Notes: a model not told the origin generated them from the letters alone. DNA of 45,491 nt from Symploca sp. SIO2E9 (GCA_010692645.1 JAAHGS010000008.1:1-45491); one strand, 5' to 3'; shown: positions 1 to 8,439, counted from the first letter of the stretch. A program made the numbers and translations.

Positions 1-46
1 TACTGAAACCGTTAAGAAGTATATAGAAAGCCAAAAAAACAAGTAA
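1..46 (+). CDS. 3' end of an unidentified gene, possibly IS200-type transposase TnpA
   Basis: An open frame enters from the left edge and stops at TAA 44-46, giving the last 14 residues TETVKKYIESQKNK. A tail of the type V-K-K-Y-I-x-x-Q is common at the C-terminus of IS200/IS605 Y1 transposases (TnpA). The stop is followed at once by a small inverted repeat (CGGGATAAATCCCG, 51-64), which would suit an IS right end. Only 14 residues are visible, so the identity is a guess. IS200/IS605 relics elsewhere in the window make it plausible. Confidence 0.35.
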   Translation, partial: TETVKKYIESQKNK

Positions 47-290
47 CGACGGGATAAATCCCGCCTCCCTCCACTGCCAGCTATTAAAATAGGCTGGCTA
101 ACTCTCGCTCGAAGTATTTTATTGTTTATATCATACTCTTGTTAGAGTCACTTCAATACTCCCTCACTCCTAGTGCAACCATCTTCGTTTTAAAAGGAGT
201 TTTAGCGCTAAGCTGTTACGCATTTAAATCATATATTTATTTGATATTAGTTAATTGCCCAAACTCTTGTGCCTTCTGCCTCCTGCCTTC
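47..290. other. non-coding gap
   Basis: AT-rich sequence between the truncated first gene and the MITE-like element. It starts with an inverted repeat (51-64) and ends in pyrimidine-rich CCTTCTGCC/TCCTGCC units of the heptamer type. The open frames here have no recognisable protein character. Confidence 0.5.
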
Positions 291-386
291 GGGTGAACGA
301 AATTTTGCGTGGGATTTGAATTCTCCGCGTCTGGAGCGTCTGGAGCGTCTGCTTACTCCTTGCCCCACGCCTTTTTTCGCTCACCC
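291..386. repeat. MITE-like element, copy A
   Basis: About 96 bp bounded by imperfect terminal inverted repeats: GGGTGAACGAAA on the left and TTTCGCTCACCC on the right, 11 of 12 complementary. The interior holds TTTGAATTC and tandem GTCTGGAGC units. A second, diverged copy lies at 1778-1882 in the same orientation and shares the ends and the GAATTC...GTCTGGAGCGTCT core. It is non-coding, so a non-autonomous mobile element or dispersed palindromic repeat is the best reading. Confidence 0.55.
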
Positions 387-407
387 CCTGCCTTCTGCCT
401 CCTGCCT

Positions 408-438
408 AGCTGTTGTGCATTAAAAATGCACAACAGCT
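408..438 (-). terminator. perfect hairpin at the stop of the MBL-fold gene
   Basis: A 14 bp perfect inverted repeat (AGCTGTTGTGCATT) with a 3 nt loop touches the stop codon of the minus-strand gene that ends at 438. There is no clear U-run after it on the minus strand. It probably acts as a terminator or 3' mRNA stabiliser for that gene. Confidence 0.6.
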
Positions 439-1346
439 TAAAACACCGGCAAAATCATGCCTTCGTGAGCCAGTATGTGGTTTGGCAATACCGACTGGAC
501 TTGCTGTTGAACCATGTCGAGGAAATCATCATCATGGTCAGGATTGTAGCGAGAGATGACGACTCGCTTGACGCCAGCTTTTTGGGCAGTTTTCATGCCA
601 ACTTGCCAGAGTTGATCTTGCCAGAGTCGGGCGTCATACTTCTCGGCTTCATCAGCTGAGATTGTAAAGGGAGCATCCAAGATTAGTAGATCAGCTTGAC
701 GAGCTAAATGCAGCAGATTATTATCAAGACCCCCAGAGGATGGTGAGCGGTTGGTAGCATAAACCACAGAACGTCCTTGCCAGGTTACCCGATAGCCCAT
801 TGAGCATTGTCTACAGTTGAGGGAGAGTGTCTCAACTGTTATATCATCGATTAAGATTTTATTGCCAGAAGTTAGTTCGTGGAACCTCAATTCTGACTGC
901 ATGATGTTTAGGGGTACGGGAAAATTTGGAGCCAGCATCTGGCGATTAAGGCAATATTCTATTGATTCACCGTCGGAAGTTGCTGCCCCGTAAATATGAA
1001 AGCAATTACCGCTGATAAAAGCCGGTGTAAAAAAGGGGAAACCTTGAATACTGTCCCAATAACAATGAGTAAAGAACATGTTTGCCTTGATTGGCATTTG
1101 CTTGAGCAAATTATTACCCAGAAGCCGCAAACCGCTGCCGCCATCAAAAATTAGCAGTTGCTTGCCGATGCGCATTTCTACGCAGGAGGTATTGCCTCCA
1201 TAGCGAACCGTTGAGTTTCCTGGAGCAGAGATTTGACTTCTAACACCCCAAAACTGAACAATAAAATTGGTGGTAGAGCCAGTTACCATATCGGCTCTAA
1301 TATTCGATGTACATGAGTTTGGTGCCACTGCCTCAAAATCTGGCAT
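438..1346 (-). CDS. MBL-fold protein with lost metal-binding residues
   Basis: A 302-residue protein of the metallo-beta-lactamase fold, in the group common in cyanobacteria near phosphoribosyl-cyclic-phosphodiesterase-like enzymes. The fold is recognised from QFWGVRSQIS (31-40), the GGNTSC strand (51-55) and IFDGGSG (66-72). The C-terminal NPDHDDDFLD is also typical. The metal motif THxHxDHxxG reads THCYWDSIQG here: H94 and D98 remain, but the second and third His are Y96 and S99. The usual ATDHE reads ATNRS and FHHDPDHDD reads SRYNPDHDD. Hydrolase activity is therefore unlikely, and a binding or regulatory role is an inference. The gene stands alone, and its stop touches a strong hairpin. 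Confidence 0.8.
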   Translation of the reverse strand: MPDFEAVAPNSCTSNIRADMVTGSTTNFIVQFWGVRSQISAPGNSTVRYGGNTSCVEMRIGKQLLIFDGGSGLRLLGNNLLKQMPIKANMFFTHCYWDSIQGFPFFTPAFISGNCFHIYGAATSDGESIEYCLNRQMLAPNFPVPLNIMQSELRFHELTSGNKILIDDITVETLSLNCRQCSMGYRVTWQGRSVVYATNRSPSSGGLDNNLLHLARQADLLILDAPFTISADEAEKYDARLWQDQLWQVGMKTAQKAGVKRVVISRYNPDHDDDFLDMVQQQVQSVLPNHILAHEGMILPVF

Positions 1347-1742
1347 CTTTAAACTATGGAGTTAGCCTTGGTTAGCAACTGTTGACATTAGTGAATCACC
1401 TCTAAGTGAGCTTTGAATCAGATTGGCAACAGCAAGTGAATAACTATGGCTTGGTGTAAATTAGCACCAATGTTGCCTATCTAGTTGCATATATATTAGA
1501 AGCTATGGGGTCCTAGTCAAGTAGGAAAATCGACGATGATTATGTACTTCACTCTGCCTCTAATATTCAAGCACCCAAGTCTTGCTCAGGAAGTTTGGTA
1601 GTGCAGGTTAATTTAAGATTGATTTTAGCTTTTTTGATACAAGGTTACTTGTGAGTTCAGTCACAAATTCTAGTAGGGAAGACAAAAAGCCCTACAGGTT
1701 TAGTTATAGTACTAATTTAAGCTACTGTGCATTCTAATTGCC
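1347..1742. other. non-coding upstream region of the MBL-fold gene
   Basis: About 400 bp without a credible gene. It should hold the promoter of the minus-strand MBL-fold gene, but I see no clear regulatory motif. Confidence 0.4.
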
Positions 1743-1764
1743 CTTTTTCCGCTTTCGGAAAAAG
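1743..1764. repeat. short perfect hairpin
   Basis: CTTTTTCCG and CGGAAAAAG form a 9 bp stem with a 4 nt loop, just left of MITE-like copy B. It could be a bidirectional terminator or part of the mobile repeat. Confidence 0.5.
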
Positions 1765-1777
1765 TATGCACTCCCCC

Positions 1778-1882
1778 AGGTGAGCGAAATTTTGGTTGGA
1801 ATTTGAATTCGACCTGTCTGGAGCCTCTCCCCGTCTGGAGCGTCTACTTACTCGTTCCCCCACTCTTTTTTTCGCTTAACCG
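1778..1882. repeat. MITE-like element, copy B
   Basis: About 105 bp resembling the element at 291-386. It begins AGGTGAGCGAAATTTT and ends TTTTTTCGCTTAACC. The interior shares TTTGAATTC and the GTCTGGAGC units, including GTCTGGAGCGTCTACTTACTC. It is more diverged than copy A at the right end. Confidence 0.55.
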
Positions 1883-1898
1883 GTTTACTCTCCCTGCC

Positions 1899-1942
1899 CT
1901 GTATTGATAGTTGGCTGGTTCACCAATCAACTATCAATACAG
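1899..1942 (-). terminator. terminator hairpin of ppa
   Basis: A perfect 15 bp inverted repeat (CTGTATTGATAGTTG and its complement) with a 14 nt loop begins 14 bp beyond the ppa stop codon on the minus strand. The position suggests a transcription terminator, although no U-tract follows. Confidence 0.6.
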
Positions 1943-1955
1943 AATTTATCCCTTA

Positions 1956-2468
1956 TTATCTACTAGCGGCTCGGATACAGTCTTCCACCAGTGGCATAAC
2001 CTGATCTACATTTTTCCAACCGAGGATTTCCGTGACTTTTTTTTCTAAATATTTGTAGGACCTGAAAAATTCAGCAATTTCATCCAAGCGATGTTCTGCA
2101 ACATCTTCGAGAGACTTCACCGAGGCATAGCGCGGGTCTTTGTTGGGAACACAAAGAATCTTCTCATCGCGGTCCCCTGAGTCAATCATCTCTAGCATTC
2201 CGATTGGCCGTGCAGCAATGACACAACCAGGAAAAGTAGGCTCATCGATCAATACCATCCCATCAAGGGGATCGCCATCGTCAGCTAGGGTATTAGGCAC
2301 AAAGCCATAGTCGTAAGGATACTGTACTGAAGAATAAAGTACCCGATCAAGTGCAAAGGCTTGCAAGTCTTTGTCAAATTCGTACTTATTCTTACTACCC
2401 CCAGGAATTTCAATTAAAACATTGAGTATGCCCGGTTTTGGTTGAGGTGGAATTTGGGATAAATCCAT
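1956..2468 (-). CDS. ppa: inorganic pyrophosphatase
   Basis: Soluble family I inorganic pyrophosphatase, which splits PPi to two phosphates in the cytoplasm and so pulls biosynthetic reactions forward. It is 170 residues, the usual length for the bacterial enzyme. The sequence shows the N-terminal [16 protein letters not shown], the [11 protein letters not shown] motif, and the metal-binding signature DDGDPLD, whose three Asp bind Mg2+. Further on, the acidic [15 protein letters not shown] loop is typical. It is a single gene with a long upstream region and a hairpin just after its stop. The assignment is secure. Confidence 0.97.
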   Translation of the reverse strand: MDLSQIPPQPKPGILNVLIEIPGGSKNKYEFDKDLQAFALDRVLYSSVQYPYDYGFVPNTLADDGDPLDGMVLIDEPTFPGCVIAARPIGMLEMIDSGDRDEKILCVPNKDPRYASVKSLEDVAEHRLDEIAEFFRSYKYLEKKVTEILGWKNVDQVMPLVEDCIRAASR

Positions 2469-2906
2469 GATCTAATTTCTAAGGTAAACAGCATAATTTG
2501 GAGCATCTCCGGTTTGCCGACTAACCGCTAACGCATACCGATACAAATCACCCCTGTCCGGATGCTTTTGACCGTTACATTTAGGTACATTGGCATGTAG
2601 TGAGATGCTCCTGGGTAAAGTCATCTCAAAGATGACAATGGGAGTATTCAAGGCCCAATAGCTAACGCTCAGATTTTTGTAAACTAAACACCCCTAGTGA
2701 GCTTTGAGCAATCCCCGTGTAGCATTCTAAGCTAAAATTAGTGCTACCCGCTAACTACGGTTGGGACTTGGCACTAGAAACAATAGCGCCAACTGGCACT
2801 AGGTTCCAAAAAGGAAATCATTGGCAATTATAAATTCTATTGCCAAGGTTGGGGCTGAAAAACAGCAATTTTTAATTCATCATTTCATAGTTATTGATTA
2901 ATTATT
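2469..2906. other. non-coding gap upstream of ppa
   Basis: 438 bp that should carry the ppa promoter (minus strand). A small perfect palindrome, GTCATCT-CAA-AGATGAC, lies at 2620-2636 and could be an operator or a leftover repeat. No gene was recognised. Confidence 0.4.
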
Positions 2907-3095
2907 TCAATCCTTTGACCTAGGCAACGAGTAGGTTGTCTTTGGCCAGACATCAACGCTGCTGCTTGAAGAGTAGTAGGCGATGACTAACAGAGGTAGG
3001 GTCAGGGTCAACAAAGCAATTACCGCGCCTATGATATCTGCCCACCTATGGGGGTTGGCGTCAGAAGAGTTGGCAGGCGGCTCACTTGATTCCAT
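2907..3095 (-). CDS. small single-pass membrane protein, unknown function
   Basis: The ATG at 3095 gives a 62-residue protein beginning MESSEPPANSS. A polar Pro/Ser-rich N-terminus is followed by WADIIGAVIALLTLTLPLLVIAYYSSSS, one clear membrane helix (about residues 20-44), and a short tail. The frame is open up to 3164, but the extra N-terminal residues look like untranslated leader, so I prefer the internal start. I have seen similar short proteins in cyanobacteria as conserved hypotheticals, and no function can be assigned. Confidence 0.55.
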   Translation of the reverse strand: MESSEPPANSSDANPHRWADIIGAVIALLTLTLPLLVIAYYSSSSSVDVWPKTTYSLPRSKD

Positions 3096-3250
3096 AAATT
3101 GTTTTAAATGGTAACTCGTCCAATTGAGAAGCTTCAGAGAAAGTTTAATTCTATGAGCTCTCACTATACATTTTAACGATCTATCCTCCTAAGAATTATC
3201 TCTGCTTAAACAATTTAAAGGAAATCTCCCAATAAAAATCAATCGCCACC

Positions 3251-3493
3251 TCAAAATTTACTACTCAAGGAAGAGGAGTTATCTTTTACCATTGTTCTGG
3301 CTGTTGTTATTGAAATTAATGCAGTAAGTAAATTTGGTTTAAGTAAAACCCGATTGCCCTCTTTGACAAAAGCACCAATCCCTCCCAAGGGTTCGAGCAA
3401 TTGTTCCATAGAGGTTCGCAGGAGTTTTTGCTCATAGGAATGAGCGCGAATTAAACTAACTGTAGGCATGGCTGTCACAGATTTAACTTGCAT
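3251..3493 (-). pseudogene. truncated N-terminus of a DUF362 protein
   Basis: The first ~57 codons match the beginning of cyanobacterial DUF362 (ferredoxin-like iron-sulfur) proteins: VSLIRAHSYEQKLL, LEPLGGIGAFVKEG and RVLLKPNLLTA. Complete members are about 300 residues or more. Here the similarity stops after LLKPNLL and the frame ends 20-odd codons later in unrelated Ser-rich sequence. The rest of the domain, with its Cys motifs, is absent. This is a 5' relic, probably left by a deletion or insertion. Its start region resembles a second short sequence at 13441-13486. Confidence 0.7.
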
Positions 3494-3505
3494 CTTCTTA
3501 GATAG

Positions 3506-3545
3506 ATGGGGAGATGGGGAGATGGGGAGATGGGGAGATGGGGAG
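3506..3545. repeat. tandem GGGGAGAT repeat
   Basis: About five head-to-tail copies of an 8-mer, GATGGGGA. The same motif recurs in longer form at 17447-17520 and briefly after chlL. It is a simple repeat of the cyanobacterial STRR type, not coding. Confidence 0.8.
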
Positions 3546-3689
3546 AAAATTTTAGAGGTTTACTCAAACGGTCGAAAGTGCAATGTCAGATGCACCATGG
3601 GTTAAGGATTGTTGATTTTAGCTTATCCCAAAAAGCAAAAGTACGCACAGAGTTAATCGTTGATGGTTCATCTTTGATGGCAGTAGTCT

Positions 3690-3732
3690 CCAATGAGCAA
3701 TCAGCAATGAGCAATGAACAATGAACCATCAA
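3690..3732. repeat. CAATGAGCAATGAACAATGAACC-type repeat
   Basis: Degenerate tandem CAATGAG/CAATGAA heptamers lie just downstream of aspA. The same family occurs at 24470-24500, 38320-38425 and around 13060. Confidence 0.6.
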
Positions 3733-3737
3733 CAATC

Positions 3738-5156
3738 TCAGGCATCAGATTTTGGTAAAGCGCTCATTTGCTCAAGATTTAACACTTTTGCTAGTTCTTC
3801 CGGACTCATAAGTTCTCGCTCTAGAACTATTTGTCGTAGAGATTTTCCAGTTTCTAGGGATTCTTTGGCAATGGCGGCGGCGTTTAGATATCCGATGTGG
3901 GGATTGAGAGCTGTGACTAAGGCTAGGCTTCCTTCTGCATAGCTCAAAGTGCGATCGCGATTGGCAGTAATTCCTTTAATACAACGGTTAGTTAGGGCAA
4001 AGATAGTATTACCTAAAATTTCTATACTATGAATTAGGTCATAGGCAATTAAGGGCATCATCACGTTGAGTTCTAATTGTCCTGCCTGGGCAGCAAGAGC
4101 GATCGCATTATCGTAACCCATAACCTGAAAGCATACCATTGAGGTCATTTCTGCCATCACTGGATTATATTTACCTGGCATAATTGATGAGCCTGGCTGT
4201 ACTGGCGGCAACTGAATTTCTTTAAAACCAGTTTTTGGTCCAGAATCCATTAATCGTAAATCGTGGGAAATTTTCACGCAATCTTGGGCTAGGTTGCGTA
4301 AACTCCCGGAAACATTAACAAAGGGAGCCATGCTCTGCATTGCTGCCATCAGGTGGGGGGCAGTTTTCAAGGGTTGATCCACTAGTTCCGAGAGAATTTG
4401 AGCAACCTGCTGCCGATATTGGGGATGTGTGTTGAGTCCAGTGCCAGCAGCAGAACCGCCTAAGCCTAGTACCATTAAATCCTCTGAGGCTTTTTCAATG
4501 CGATTAATATGGTCTGAGAGGATTTGCGCCCAAGCCCGAAATCCTTCCCCTAAGCGCACTGGCACTGCGTCTTGCATGTGGGTTCTGCCAGATTTGACAA
4601 TATCTTGGAATTCTTGAGCTTTGTTGTCGAGGGCAGCAACAGCATCTGATAGGGCTGGGTAAAGGGTGTGTTCTAGGGCTAAGAGCGCCCCAATTCTAAT
4701 CGCAGTGGGGATAACATCGTTGGTAGATTGACCATAATTTACATGATCGTTGGGGCTAAGACGCTGGTAGTTGCCCTTGTAGTCACCGAGAATTTCCAGG
4801 GCGCGATTAGCTAGCACTTCATTGACATTCATGTGGTGGGAGGTGCCAGCACCCGCTTGATAGATATCGACTACGAATTGATCACGCAAATCGCCTTGCA
4901 GGATTTGATCGGCAGCTTGGACAATAGCGTTGCTAAGATCTTGGGGAATACAACCGAGGGCACCATTGGCGATTGCTGTCGCTTTTTTGATTAATAGACA
5001 AGCATCAACGTAGGTGGGCAAAGGTTTGATGGCGCTGATGGGAAAATTTTCAATTGCCCGCAGGGTTTGAATACCGTAGTAGGCATCGGCTGGTATTTGT
5101 CGCTCCCCCATTGAATCTTTCTCAATGCGGTAAGATTCCTCTTGTTGTTGTGTCAT
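3738..5156 (-). CDS. aspA: aspartate ammonia-lyase
   Basis: Member of the aspartase/fumarase superfamily, which reversibly converts L-aspartate to fumarate and ammonia as a cytoplasmic tetramer. It is 472 residues, the normal length. The N-terminus (YRIEKDSMGERQIPADAYYGIQTLRAIENFPIS, read in pieces) resembles aspartases more than fumarases. The substrate-binding motifs GAGTSHHMNVNEV and the S-T-N-D segment are present. The flexible catalytic loop signature reads GSSIMPGKYNPV, with Tyr where Val is usual. The C-terminal CIKGITANRDR also favours aspartase. Fumarase class II is the alternative. Confidence 0.88.
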   Translation of the reverse strand: MTQQQEESYRIEKDSMGERQIPADAYYGIQTLRAIENFPISAIKPLPTYVDACLLIKKATAIANGALGCIPQDLSNAIVQAADQILQGDLRDQFVVDIYQAGAGTSHHMNVNEVLANRALEILGDYKGNYQRLSPNDHVNYGQSTNDVIPTAIRIGALLALEHTLYPALSDAVAALDNKAQEFQDIVKSGRTHMQDAVPVRLGEGFRAWAQILSDHINRIEKASEDLMVLGLGGSAAGTGLNTHPQYRQQVAQILSELVDQPLKTAPHLMAAMQSMAPFVNVSGSLRNLAQDCVKISHDLRLMDSGPKTGFKEIQLPPVQPGSSIMPGKYNPVMAEMTSMVCFQVMGYDNAIALAAQAGQLELNVMMPLIAYDLIHSIEILGNTIFALTNRCIKGITANRDRTLSYAEGSLALVTALNPHIGYLNAAAIAKESLETGKSLRQIVLERELMSPEELAKVLNLEQMSALPKSDA

Positions 5157-5216
5157 TGTAGTTTTAGAGTATTACAATATGCTGATAGAATAGGGTTCAT
5201 GGGTATTAATTGAGAG

Positions 5217-7307
5217 TCAAATTTTCAGAAGCCCTTCTGGATTTACCGACAACAGTGTACGCCTTTGCAATCCCTCTCGATGCAGAACTGCATTTGAAGC
5301 TAATAAACCACTGCTAATTGCCCGTTCCATTAAACCACAGGGAAAAGGCATCTTCACCCAGTCACCAGCAAAGAAGAGATTAGCAGCATCGGTGCAAGTT
5401 TCTGGACGTTGAGCATAGCTACCTGGTGGATAGCCAGAGAAATTTTTCTGATTTACTAATTCTCGATGCAGCATCTTTGCCGATGCTAATTGTGGCACAA
5501 TCTCGTATAGTTCCTGCTCAAAGGTGGTCAGCAGTGCTTGTTGATTGGGGAATTCTTGTTCTTTGTAGCAATAAGCATGCAACTCTACCACACTACCACC
5601 AGTTTTTTGACTCCAAGCCACGAATTGTTCTTGAATCCGGTGATATAGAGTAATACTGTCGGTGAGTTGATAGCCAGAGATAGAGGTAAAGTTGCTGTGT
5701 GACCAATCAAAATCGCGGTCAAACCAAAAGCGAGCAACAGCAAAAGGATCAGCCACAGCTAGCTTCTGCACTTGCTCATCTAACTGTTGATTAACCTCAC
5801 CCTCACCAAGAGTAAATAGCTGTTGCACTCCCGGCACATCTGTGGCGAAGACATAATAATCTGCGGCAATTGTCTCCCTAGATGCGGCTGATGCTGTTGC
5901 CACTCCTTGCAGTTGCAACTCATTTTCAGTGCGTTGAGCAATTTGGAAACGGGGCAAATCTCGTTGAGCAGGGCCAGAAATTACTTGCCCCGAAGCACTA
6001 TAGACTGCACCATGACAAGGGCAAAGGAACTTACCATCAGCTTGCTGCTGCACCGTACAACCTTGATGAGTACAACTCAGAGAAATAGCTTCAGTTGCCC
6101 CTCTCACCACAGCAAAAACGCGATCGCCACCACCATAGTATTCTAGATTTAGGGATTGGTTGTTTATAGAGGAATTGAGCTTACTTTTGACAGTATCAGG
6201 AAAACTTCTCTCCTGCTCCGAGAGAGGCTTGGAATTTTCTGTGTTCCCTACTTCTAAATTCGGATTGCGCTTCACCCAAAAAGGGATATCATTCTCAGCA
6301 TTCCCCTGCTGATAGCTAAGGGACTCAATCTTACCTTGCTGCCAGTTAATGCCATTGACAGTTGCCTCAGTGACGATTGTGCCACCTCGACTTTTAATTG
6401 CCTCTGCAATTGGTTGCACTAAACTAGTACCCATATCCTGCCTAGTGCCATTGAAAGCTAAACCCTCAGGATTGCCAAAAAAATAGAAGTGGAAAAACTG
6501 CATCAGTTCTGCTGCACTGAGTTGATCCGGAGCATTTAGACTAGATTTAGCAAAGGGCAAAAAGTACAAATCATAAAGTCCCTGTGGAAAATCTCGTTCT
6601 ACCCACTGGGCAACAGAGAATTGATCAAGACGCTCAAAACTTTGGGGAATTTGGAAACCACCGATTTCTCTAAATACTCGCCAATGTTGAGGTTTGGTGA
6701 GGTTAATGCCCCAGCGCAGCCGATTATCAGAGGCAATTGTCAAATCTACTATATTCCAGGGAAAGGCTGAATGGCTAGGTCGGAATACCTCTGGCTGGTA
6801 CTTGCCATCCCGGAAAATCACTGAGTAAAACTCTAAAGATAGAAAATTATCGCTGATCTTTAATTCTTCCACCAAGCTTTTGAGGTTGTAATACTGGGGG
6901 AAGAAGCCATGGAAACCGTGTTCCATCATCAAGGTTTCACCACCAACCTGAATAGGCCAACTAGCAACCTTACCTCCTAGAATAGGCGATCGCTCCAGAA
7001 GAGTGACAGCAAAACCACGCTGGCTAAGTTCATAGGCACAAGCTAACCCAGCTAATCCTGCACCCACGACGACAACGCTTTTTTGGTGGTTAAGCCGTCG
7101 CGGTAAATCTAGGGTATCCTGCTGAAAAATTGTCGGCTGAGGTTTCCAAAAGCGGGAGTATCCTAGCGCCCCACCAATGGCACCAGCACTAAGCAATTTT
7201 AGGGCAGTGCGCCGAGAAATTGCAGGCAAGTTTAGTTGTGAGAGATTCCCTTGATGAGACGACAACGAAGGGGGTATTGATCGAGGAGAATTATAGGGTT
7301 GACTCAT
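5217..7307 (-). CDS. Tat-type FAD oxidoreductase (carotenoid-desaturase-like) with an inserted Rieske domain
   Basis: A 696-residue flavoprotein. A twin-arginine signal, SRRTALKLL followed by a hydrophobic stretch, sits at 31-50. The FAD-binding Rossmann motif VVVVGAGLAGLACAYELS is at 78-95, followed by LLERSPILGGKVASW, typical of phytoene-desaturase/amine-oxidase relatives. A Rieske 2Fe-2S domain is inserted at about 395-455: CTHQGC (412-417) and CPCHGAVY (429-436). The ligands would be C412, H414, C429 and H432, with C417-C431 able to form the disulfide of cytochrome b6f-type Rieske centres. The C-terminal FFAGDWVKMPFPCGLMERAISSG completes the FAD site. CrtU/CruE-like carotenoid desaturase/methyltransferases are possible relatives, and the substrate is unknown. 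The start codon overlaps that of the divergent permease. Confidence 0.8.
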   Translation of the reverse strand: MSQPYNSPRSIPPSLSSHQGNLSQLNLPAISRRTALKLLSAGAIGGALGYSRFWKPQPTIFQQDTLDLPRRLNHQKSVVVVGAGLAGLACAYELSQRGFAVTLLERSPILGGKVASWPIQVGGETLMMEHGFHGFFPQYYNLKSLVEELKISDNFLSLEFYSVIFRDGKYQPEVFRPSHSAFPWNIVDLTIASDNRLRWGINLTKPQHWRVFREIGGFQIPQSFERLDQFSVAQWVERDFPQGLYDLYFLPFAKSSLNAPDQLSAAELMQFFHFYFFGNPEGLAFNGTRQDMGTSLVQPIAEAIKSRGGTIVTEATVNGINWQQGKIESLSYQQGNAENDIPFWVKRNPNLEVGNTENSKPLSEQERSFPDTVKSKLNSSINNQSLNLEYYGGGDRVFAVVRGATEAISLSCTHQGCTVQQQADGKFLCPCHGAVYSASGQVISGPAQRDLPRFQIAQRTENELQLQGVATASAASRETIAADYYVFATDVPGVQQLFTLGEGEVNQQLDEQVQKLAVADPFAVARFWFDRDFDWSHSNFTSISGYQLTDSITLYHRIQEQFVAWSQKTGGSVVELHAYCYKEQEFPNQQALLTTFEQELYEIVPQLASAKMLHRELVNQKNFSGYPPGSYAQRPETCTDAANLFFAGDWVKMPFPCGLMERAISSGLLASNAVLHREGLQRRTLLSVNPEGLLKI

Positions 7308-8106
7308 GAAGTGGTCAGATTTTGCTCAAATGATGAAATATTGGCGCGAAACACTGGCTGTAGCCCAGCGAATTCTAATAGAACTGTGGCGACGGGGGCG
7401 CAGTCTAGTTTTTTGGGGTATTTTTCCCATTTCCGTGCTCTTACTCAATGGATTTATTTTGGCAGAAAGAGCTCAACTATCAAATGCTAAAGCCTTTGAA
7501 AGTGCTGCCCCCTCAACTTTAGTAGGTGCTGCTTTGTTTTTTAGTTGCTTAGGCGGTAGTGTGGCAACGGTAGTAGCAGAACGAGAACAACAAACCCTTA
7601 AGCGCTTATTTATCTCTCCTTTGAGCGGAACATCTTATTTTCTAGGAATTTTTTTTGCCCATAGCTGCATTGGCAGTGGTCAAACGCTCCTAGTTTATAC
7701 TGTGTCGTCTTTTTGGGGTGCTCAGTTCCAGGGTTCTATCTGGTTGGGAATATTAATTATTTTGCTAAGTATAGTTGCTTATGTAGGTGTAGGATTTATT
7801 CTGGGTACGCAGTTTGCAAGGCGGACTGAAGATGTCAATTCTTTAGTAGCAGCTTTCGGTGTACCTCTGTTAATTTTAGGGGGAGCATTTCTACCAACAT
7901 CCTTATTTCCAGAACAATTACTTGAAATTGCCAAATTCAACCCCGTTTATCATATGAATGAAGCTTTGCTAGGCGTCTGGGCTAGTGGCGACGGTTTGGC
8001 AGAGATTCGAGAGCATTTCTGGTTCTTAAGTGTATTTGCTCTGATTATGGTTGCTGGGGGATGGTTCTCCTATCAGCGGATGCTAAGAGTTGAAAGGAGG
8101 TTATAA
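7306..8106 (+). CDS. ABC-2 type transporter permease
   Basis: A 266-residue membrane protein with about six hydrophobic segments, the layout of ABC-2 permeases that export drugs, polysaccharides or lipids. Visible features are the amphipathic N-terminus (YWRETLAVAQRILIELWRRG), the helix after RSLVFWG, and the conserved VVAEREQQTLKRLFISPLSG loop, which is the coupling region meeting the ATPase. A re-entrant segment LLILGGAFLPTSLFP is followed by FNPVYHMNEALLG, typical of this family. An internal start at 7330 (MMKYWRETL) is possible, because the ATG at 7306 overlaps the divergent gene's start. Its ATPase is probably the gene at 9892. Confidence 0.85.
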   Translation: MKWSDFAQMMKYWRETLAVAQRILIELWRRGRSLVFWGIFPISVLLLNGFILAERAQLSNAKAFESAAPSTLVGAALFFSCLGGSVATVVAEREQQTLKRLFISPLSGTSYFLGIFFAHSCIGSGQTLLVYTVSSFWGAQFQGSIWLGILIILLSIVAYVGVGFILGTQFARRTEDVNSLVAAFGVPLLILGGAFLPTSLFPEQLLEIAKFNPVYHMNEALLGVWASGDGLAEIREHFWFLSVFALIMVAGGWFSYQRMLRVERRL

Positions 8107-8397
8107 TTGAGCCACTCCCACGAATTGAATTCGTGAGATTCAGGCATCAGGGGTGAGATTGCAGGCACAGCCTGTGTGACATCTCCTACGCCTAGGGTTG
8201 AACTCCCAACCCTTTTAATAATTAATGCAGCATTCCCATCTCGATTGGCTTTGTCAGTGCGCGGAGCGCAATCATTTTCAGCTTGAGACGACCGACAACG
8301 CCAACGGCGAACTTCTAAGTCTAGAGACTCTAAAACATGCCCACAGTGATAGCAGGTTTTGCTTGATGGATACCATTGGTCAATTAGGAAAGTCCAG
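8107..8397 (-). pseudogene. C-terminal relic of an IS200/IS605 TnpB
   Basis: On the minus strand an unannotated frame reads WYPSSKTCYHCGHVLESL, then RRWRC, then DKANRDGNAALIIKRVG and STLGVGDVTQAV. This is the TnpB zinc-ribbon (CxxCG, with the second pair degraded to C-x-S) plus the last RuvC motif, DxxNRDGNAA. The tail MPESHEF is also typical of cyanobacterial TnpB. The N-terminal three quarters of the gene is missing. The relic fills the space between the ABC permease and the kinase. Confidence 0.75.
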
Positions 8398-8439
8398 ATG
8401 TGGGTAGCTTTGGCTAAGTCTTATGTAACGGTATTTGAG

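Noticed and set aside
3738-5156. Fumarase class II instead of aspartase
   Set aside because: The N-terminal ADAYYGIQTLRAIENF and C-terminal GITAN blocks fit aspartase better, although the superfamily signature alone cannot separate the two.
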